Shown here piece by piece: positions 41,612 to 44,392 of a stretch of 44,392 bases of DNA (positions are counted from its first letter, which is position 1; each line of letters begins with the position of its first letter). Location of the stretch: the NCBI GenBank assembly GCA_029262065.1, contig JAJDAC010000032.1, forward strand, positions 1 to 44,392, given 5' to 3'. The translations under genes and the position numbers were made by a program. Source of the stretch: Candidatus Krumholzibacteriota bacterium (GTDB lineage Bacteria; Krumholzibacteriota; Krumholzibacteriia; JAJRXK01). Under the pieces are notes generated by a model, which was not told where the DNA came from, made no database searches, and was given only the letters and a program-made list of their open reading frames with translations.

Positions 41612-42808
41612 CTACACGGTTTGTCCGTCGAACAACTTGCTTACCCGTAGGCGTTGCAGCACGTCGTCAATACCCTTGGCGTTGGCCACCAACGAAAATC
41701 TCACGTAGCCGCGGCCGGCGGCCCCAAAGGCGCTGCCGGGTGTGATCATCACGCCGGTGCGTTCGAGCAGGTCGGTCGTGAACTTCCAATCGTCATCACC
41801 CCATGCGGTCGGCACCCGGGTCCAGACGTACATCGTGGCGGGCGGGATCCGCACCGGCCACCCCAACTGGTTCAAACCGGAGCACAGGCGGTCGCGTCGG
41901 GCCCGATACTCATCGCGCGTCTTGGCTACGGCGGTGTCATCGTGCGTCAAGGCGTGGGCGGCGGCGTGCTGGATGGCCAGAAAAATACCGAAGTCCGCGT
42001 TGCTTTTCAGTTTGCCCAGGTTTGCGATGACATCGGCGTTGCCTACGCAGAAGCCCGTGCGCCAGCCGGCCATTGAGTGGCTCTTGCTTAGCGACGAGAG
42101 TTCCACCGCTTGTTCCCGGGCTCCCGGTAGCTCCAGCACGCTCGAGGGCCGGTGGTCGTCTTCGAGTGACAGGTCGCAATAGGCGATGTCACTGACCAGC
42201 ATCAGGTCGTGATCGCGGCAGAACTGGACTGCGTCACGCAAGTGCTGGCGTGGCGCGATGGCACCGGTGGGGTTGTTGGGGTAGTTCATCAGCAGCATGC
42301 GGGCGCTACGGGCCACGTCACTGGGAATGTCGGCGAATTCGATCAGGAATTCCGCTTCTTCGCGCAGGGCAAGTTCCACCACGTTGGCTTGCATCAGACG
42401 CGCGGCACCCAGATACGCCGGATAACAGGGGGTGGGAATGAGAATCGTATCGTCGGGATCGAGGTAGGCCATCATCAGGTGGAACAGCCCTTCCTTGCTG
42501 CCCAACACCGGCAGAACTTCGCGATCGGCATCGACCGAAACCGCAAAGCGGCGCTGGTACCACTGCGCGACGGCTTGTCGTAACTCGATGTGTCCGGCGA
42601 AGCCCGCGTAGCCGTGACGGTTGTGGTCGATGTCACGAATTGCGTGGTCCAGCGCGTCGACGGTGGCCGCCGATGGGCGCCCATCCGGGTTGCCAACACC
42701 CAGGTCGATCACGTTCTTGCCGTCCGCCATGACGCGTTCCTTCAGGCGGGACAGCTCGGCAAACACGTAGGGCGGTAGCTCGCCGAGTCGGTTGGCTGGT
42801 GGAATCAA
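41612..42808 (-). CDS. Class I/II PLP aminotransferase (LL-diaminopimelate aminotransferase-like)
   Basis: A fold-type I aminotransferase. The N-terminus RLGELPPYVFAELSRLKERV followed by VIDLGVGNPDGRPS resembles the DapL/AlaT-like group. PTPCYPAYLGAARL, NYPNNPTGA and DIAYCDL form the cofactor pocket, and the Schiff-base Lys is in SSLSKSHSMAGWRTGF. The C-terminal Arg that binds the substrate carboxylate is in GYVRFSLVAN. I propose TTG 42808 as start (GGGAG upstream), because the residues upstream to 42916 are low-homology and cross a promoter-like TAGCTT; this gives about 398 residues. Substrate could be LL-diaminopimelate, alanine or aspartate; neighbours do not decide. Confidence 0.88.
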   Translation of the reverse strand: MIPPANRLGELPPYVFAELSRLKERVMADGKNVIDLGVGNPDGRPSAATVDALDHAIRDIDHNRHGYAGFAGHIELRQAVAQWYQRRFAVSVDADREVLPVLGSKEGLFHLMMAYLDPDDTILIPTPCYPAYLGAARLMQANVVELALREEAEFLIEFADIPSDVARSARMLLMNYPNNPTGAIAPRQHLRDAVQFCRDHDLMLVSDIAYCDLSLEDDHRPSSVLELPGAREQAVELSSLSKSHSMAGWRTGFCVGNADVIANLGKLKSNADFGIFLAIQHAAAHALTHDDTAVAKTRDEYRARRDRLCSGLNQLGWPVRIPPATMYVWTRVPTAWGDDDWKFTTDLLERTGVMITPGSAFGAAGRGYVRFSLVANAKGIDDVLQRLRVSKLFDGQTV

Positions 42809-42874
42809 CGTCGCGCTCCCGCGTCGAGGGGTTGGCAGAAAGCTACCACAAGAACGCAGGTTGTGGGTTGTCCC

Positions 42875-42904
42875 TTGTCGACGGCGGATTCCCTGTGCTA
42901 GCTT
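42875..42904 (+). promoter_or_regulatory. Putative promoter of the deacetylase-like gene, in a divergent intergenic region
   Basis: TTGTCG (42875-42880), 18 bases, TAGCTT (42899-42904), about 85 bases before the ATG at 42991. A second TAGCTT lies on the minus strand at 42845-42840, pointing toward the aminotransferase gene, but no TTG-type -35 box stands at the right distance there. Confidence 0.45.
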
Positions 42905-42990
42905 CGCTTTACGCACGGCTCTCTCGACCTGACACCCTTTGACAACTGGCTTTGCAACCGACGCGACACGCGCAAGTCGCCGGAATCTGT

Positions 42991-43716
42991 ATGAACCGTC
43001 TCACCAGGTTCTCCAAGGCAATAGCTTCGGAAGCTGCTCTTCCTACCTCACTGCCCACGGTGATCGGGTACGGCCGCATTGCGCGCCGTGCCATGACCGG
43101 TTGGGGGCGAGTGTCCGAGAACACGTTCAAGGACCAGGTCAACCGCATCCTGGCGGCCGGGGGCCAGTTCGTCGGTCTCGACGCGTTCGTTGACCGATTT
43201 GAGTCGCCGGGCCCGGGTGATCATCGCGAGTTCCTGTTGGTGTTCGAAGATGCGACCTACGATCTTCTCGATCGGGCGTGGCCGTGGCTTCAGGCCTGGG
43301 GGTTACCCGGAGTCGTTTTCGTTCGCACGGCAAGCGTGGGGCGCTACGAGACGTCGCGCATGCCGGGCCGGACACGAACCCAGTTTCTCAGCTGGTCGGA
43401 TCTGGCTCATCTGCAGGCCGCAGGCGTCTCGGTGGAGTCCGAAGGGCATCACGGTGTGGATGGGTCCCGGGTGCAGCCCGAAGTGTTCTACGGCGACCTC
43501 ATTCGCTCTCGGCGTGAGTTGGAGCGGCGTCTGGGCCGCCTTCCCGATGCGTTCCGATACGTGGGTGGAGTGCGGCCCAATACCCAACATCTGGTGGAAC
43601 AGGCGGGCTATCGCGTGGCGTTCGGTCGCCAGGCGGGGCACCAGCATCGCTTCGACGTGGCGTACGTCGGCGGTGGCCGAGGCTTTCTGCGCCGAGCCCA
43701 CGCGGCCTCGTTGTAG
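42991..43716 (+). CDS. Polysaccharide deacetylase-like protein with degenerate catalytic motifs
   Basis: A protein of about 241 residues with the layout of the NodB/polysaccharide deacetylase fold. In place of the usual TFDDG metal and base motif it reads LVFEDATYDLLDRAWPWL, followed by a normal-looking LPGVVFVRTASVG strand. The usual HSxxH metal motif is replaced by SVESEGHHGVDGS, where one His pair remains but the spacing differs. Next come SRRELERRLGRLPDAFRYVG (the helix and FRPPYG-like segment) and a C-terminal GYRVAFGRQAG. Loss of the first Asp and altered His spacing suggest an inactive or repurposed domain. No signal peptide is clear. ATG 42991 is preceded by GGAA; TTG 42952 is an alternative. 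It converges with the next gene. Confidence 0.6.
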   Translation: MNRLTRFSKAIASEAALPTSLPTVIGYGRIARRAMTGWGRVSENTFKDQVNRILAAGGQFVGLDAFVDRFESPGPGDHREFLLVFEDATYDLLDRAWPWLQAWGLPGVVFVRTASVGRYETSRMPGRTRTQFLSWSDLAHLQAAGVSVESEGHHGVDGSRVQPEVFYGDLIRSRRELERRLGRLPDAFRYVGGVRPNTQHLVEQAGYRVAFGRQAGHQHRFDVAYVGGGRGFLRRAHAASL

Positions 43717-43719
43717 CCG

Positions 43720-44392
43720 TCAGTGTTCGTTGGTGGCGCGCGGTATTGCGATCAAGCCGCCGTTGGCGGCGGTCTTCATCTCGTAGGTGCTACGAAGGCG
43801 TTCGGCAAATCCCGCGCTGACCAAGGTCGCTTCCTCCAGCTCATCCCAGGACTCGGGCGGCCGATTCTTCTCGGCCTTGAATAGCTCGATGGCGGCTACC
43901 GCGCGCGCCTGGACGCGTCGGTGAGCCAACTCGGTTCCCTGCCGTACGCCAGCGGTCACCGAGCGTTGATAGGGGCCCAGAGGACGAATCAGTACGCTGG
44001 TCAGTATCAGAACCATGGCAATCACGGTCAGGGCGATCGCAGCCGACGTCGACCGCGACACCTCCTCGCGATCCATCGCATCGGCGTCCTCGTCGTCACC
44101 GTCCAGTCGCTCCACGCGTTCTTCCACCAGGAAGAGTCCTTCAGAGCGCAGCGATTCGAGCGTGGTGAGGGTGTCGAATTCCGACATGCGGCCGTTGGCC
44201 AACGCGTGCGCCACGGTGCACTCACGCCCGCAAACCGCGACCATCCGGCGCGCGGCCGACGACAGGGTCTCGAGGTCAACCTCTTTGCCGGTGTGTTTCA
44301 GCTTGAGGTCGTTGTGGTGGTAACGTTCCTTCAGACCGGGCATTTCGTCGATGCGACGCACCGACTCCATGAGAAGGCCTTCCACCTTCATC
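43720..44392 (-). CDS. C-terminal part of a DUF4388-like membrane protein (5' end outside window)
   Basis: The frame is open to the window edge, so the N-terminus is missing. The visible start VEGLLMESVRRIDEMPGLKE matches the end of a DUF4388 (PATAN-like) domain, which typically closes with a LLLEaxRRxDE motif. A winged-helix-like stretch follows (AVCGRECTVAHALANGRMSE, TLESLRSEGLFLVEERVER). An acidic segment (DGDDEDADAMDREE) precedes one transmembrane helix at about residues 116-136 of the visible part. The last about 85 residues resemble an extracytoplasmic helix pair with KNRPPESWDELEEAT. DUF4388 proteins often occur in signalling systems of deltaproteobacteria and related lineages. The function is unknown. 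Confidence 0.6.
   Translation of the reverse strand, partial: MKVEGLLMESVRRIDEMPGLKERYHHNDLKLKHTGKEVDLETLSSAARRMVAVCGRECTVAHALANGRMSEFDTLTTLESLRSEGLFLVEERVERLDGDDEDADAMDREEVSRSTSAAIALTVIAMVLILTSVLIRPLGPYQRSVTAGVRQGTELAHRRVQARAVAAIELFKAEKNRPPESWDELEEATLVSAGFAERLRSTYEMKTAANGGLIAIPRATNEH

Noticed and set aside
42939-42944. A perfect TTGACA just before the deacetylase-like gene
   Set aside because: No -10-like hexamer stands 16-18 bases downstream; the TTGTCG/TAGCTT pair further upstream fits better.
1-44392. Mobile elements, CRISPR arrays, tRNA or rRNA genes, and sigma-54 (-24/-12) promoters
   Set aside because: I looked for transposase motifs, regularly spaced repeats, tRNA-like cloverleaf ends and GG-N10-GC promoters and found nothing I could support. 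The only large repeat is the lptF gene duplication.

Overview
The window reads as a chromosomal segment of a GC-rich (roughly 60-65% by eye) diderm bacterium. It makes Kdo-containing lipopolysaccharide (kdsA, kdsC, kdsD, an LpxL/HtrB-type acyltransferase, lptB, lptC, lptF, lptG). It also carries a giant SprA/Sov-type outer-membrane protein, the translocon of the type IX secretion system of Bacteroidota and relatives. SprA in a high-GC genome with this core gene set suggests an uncultured lineage of the FCB assemblage (for example Gemmatimonadota, Krumholzibacteriota, Eisenbacteria or similar). The exact phylum is an inference I cannot test here. I see no tRNA, rRNA, CRISPR array, insertion sequence or phage gene.

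Region 1 (1-7265, + strand): the 3' part of pyrG (CTP synthase), then kdsA-kdsC-kdsD, an LpxL-like acyltransferase, lptC, lptB and rpoN (sigma-54). Most junctions overlap by 1-4 bases. Region 2 (7300-14243, +): hpf, hprK, a full mannose-family PTS (EIIA, EIIB, EIIC, EIID as separate proteins), HPr with both His15 and Ser46, enzyme I, and a bifunctional phosphoglucose/phosphomannose isomerase. The gene order echoes the enterobacterial kds-lpt-rpoN-hpf-PTS(Ntr) locus, but a HprK-regulated sugar PTS stands where ptsN, rapZ and npr would be. Region 3 (14290-15604): metK with its own promoter and a strong terminator.

Region 4 (15629-20453, - strand): a PKD-domain lipoprotein with its own promoter, then an LPS-exporter permease operon transcribed as lptF-like, lptF-like, lptG. 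The two LptF-like proteins are clear tandem duplicates. Region 5 (20454-28648, +): divergent from this operon, a roughly 7-kb sprA overlapping by 20 bases with a secreted glutaminyl-cyclase-like M28 enzyme. This pairing fits the known link between SprA-bearing bacteria and N-terminal pyroglutamate formation.

Region 6 (28808-41592, +): a translation and RNA superoperon: rimP, nusA, an L7Ae-like gene, infB, a DUF503 gene, rbfA, nrnA, truB, ribF, rpsO, pnp and an M16 peptidase. A strong intrinsic terminator hairpin lies just upstream of rimP, and hairpins lie around rpsO and pnp. Region 7 (41612-44392): a class I/II aminotransferase (-), a divergent polysaccharide-deacetylase-like protein lacking the usual catalytic motifs (+), and the C-terminal part of a DUF4388-like membrane protein (-) running off the window end.

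Several transcription units share an intergenic promoter-like signature, TTGnnn, 17 or 18 bases, TAGCTT (metK, rpsO, the PKD lipoprotein, the deacetylase-like gene). The points most worth following up are the sprA/glutaminyl-cyclase pair, the three-permease Lpt operon, the hybrid rpoN-hpf-hprK-PTS locus, and the terminator ahead of the nusA operon.
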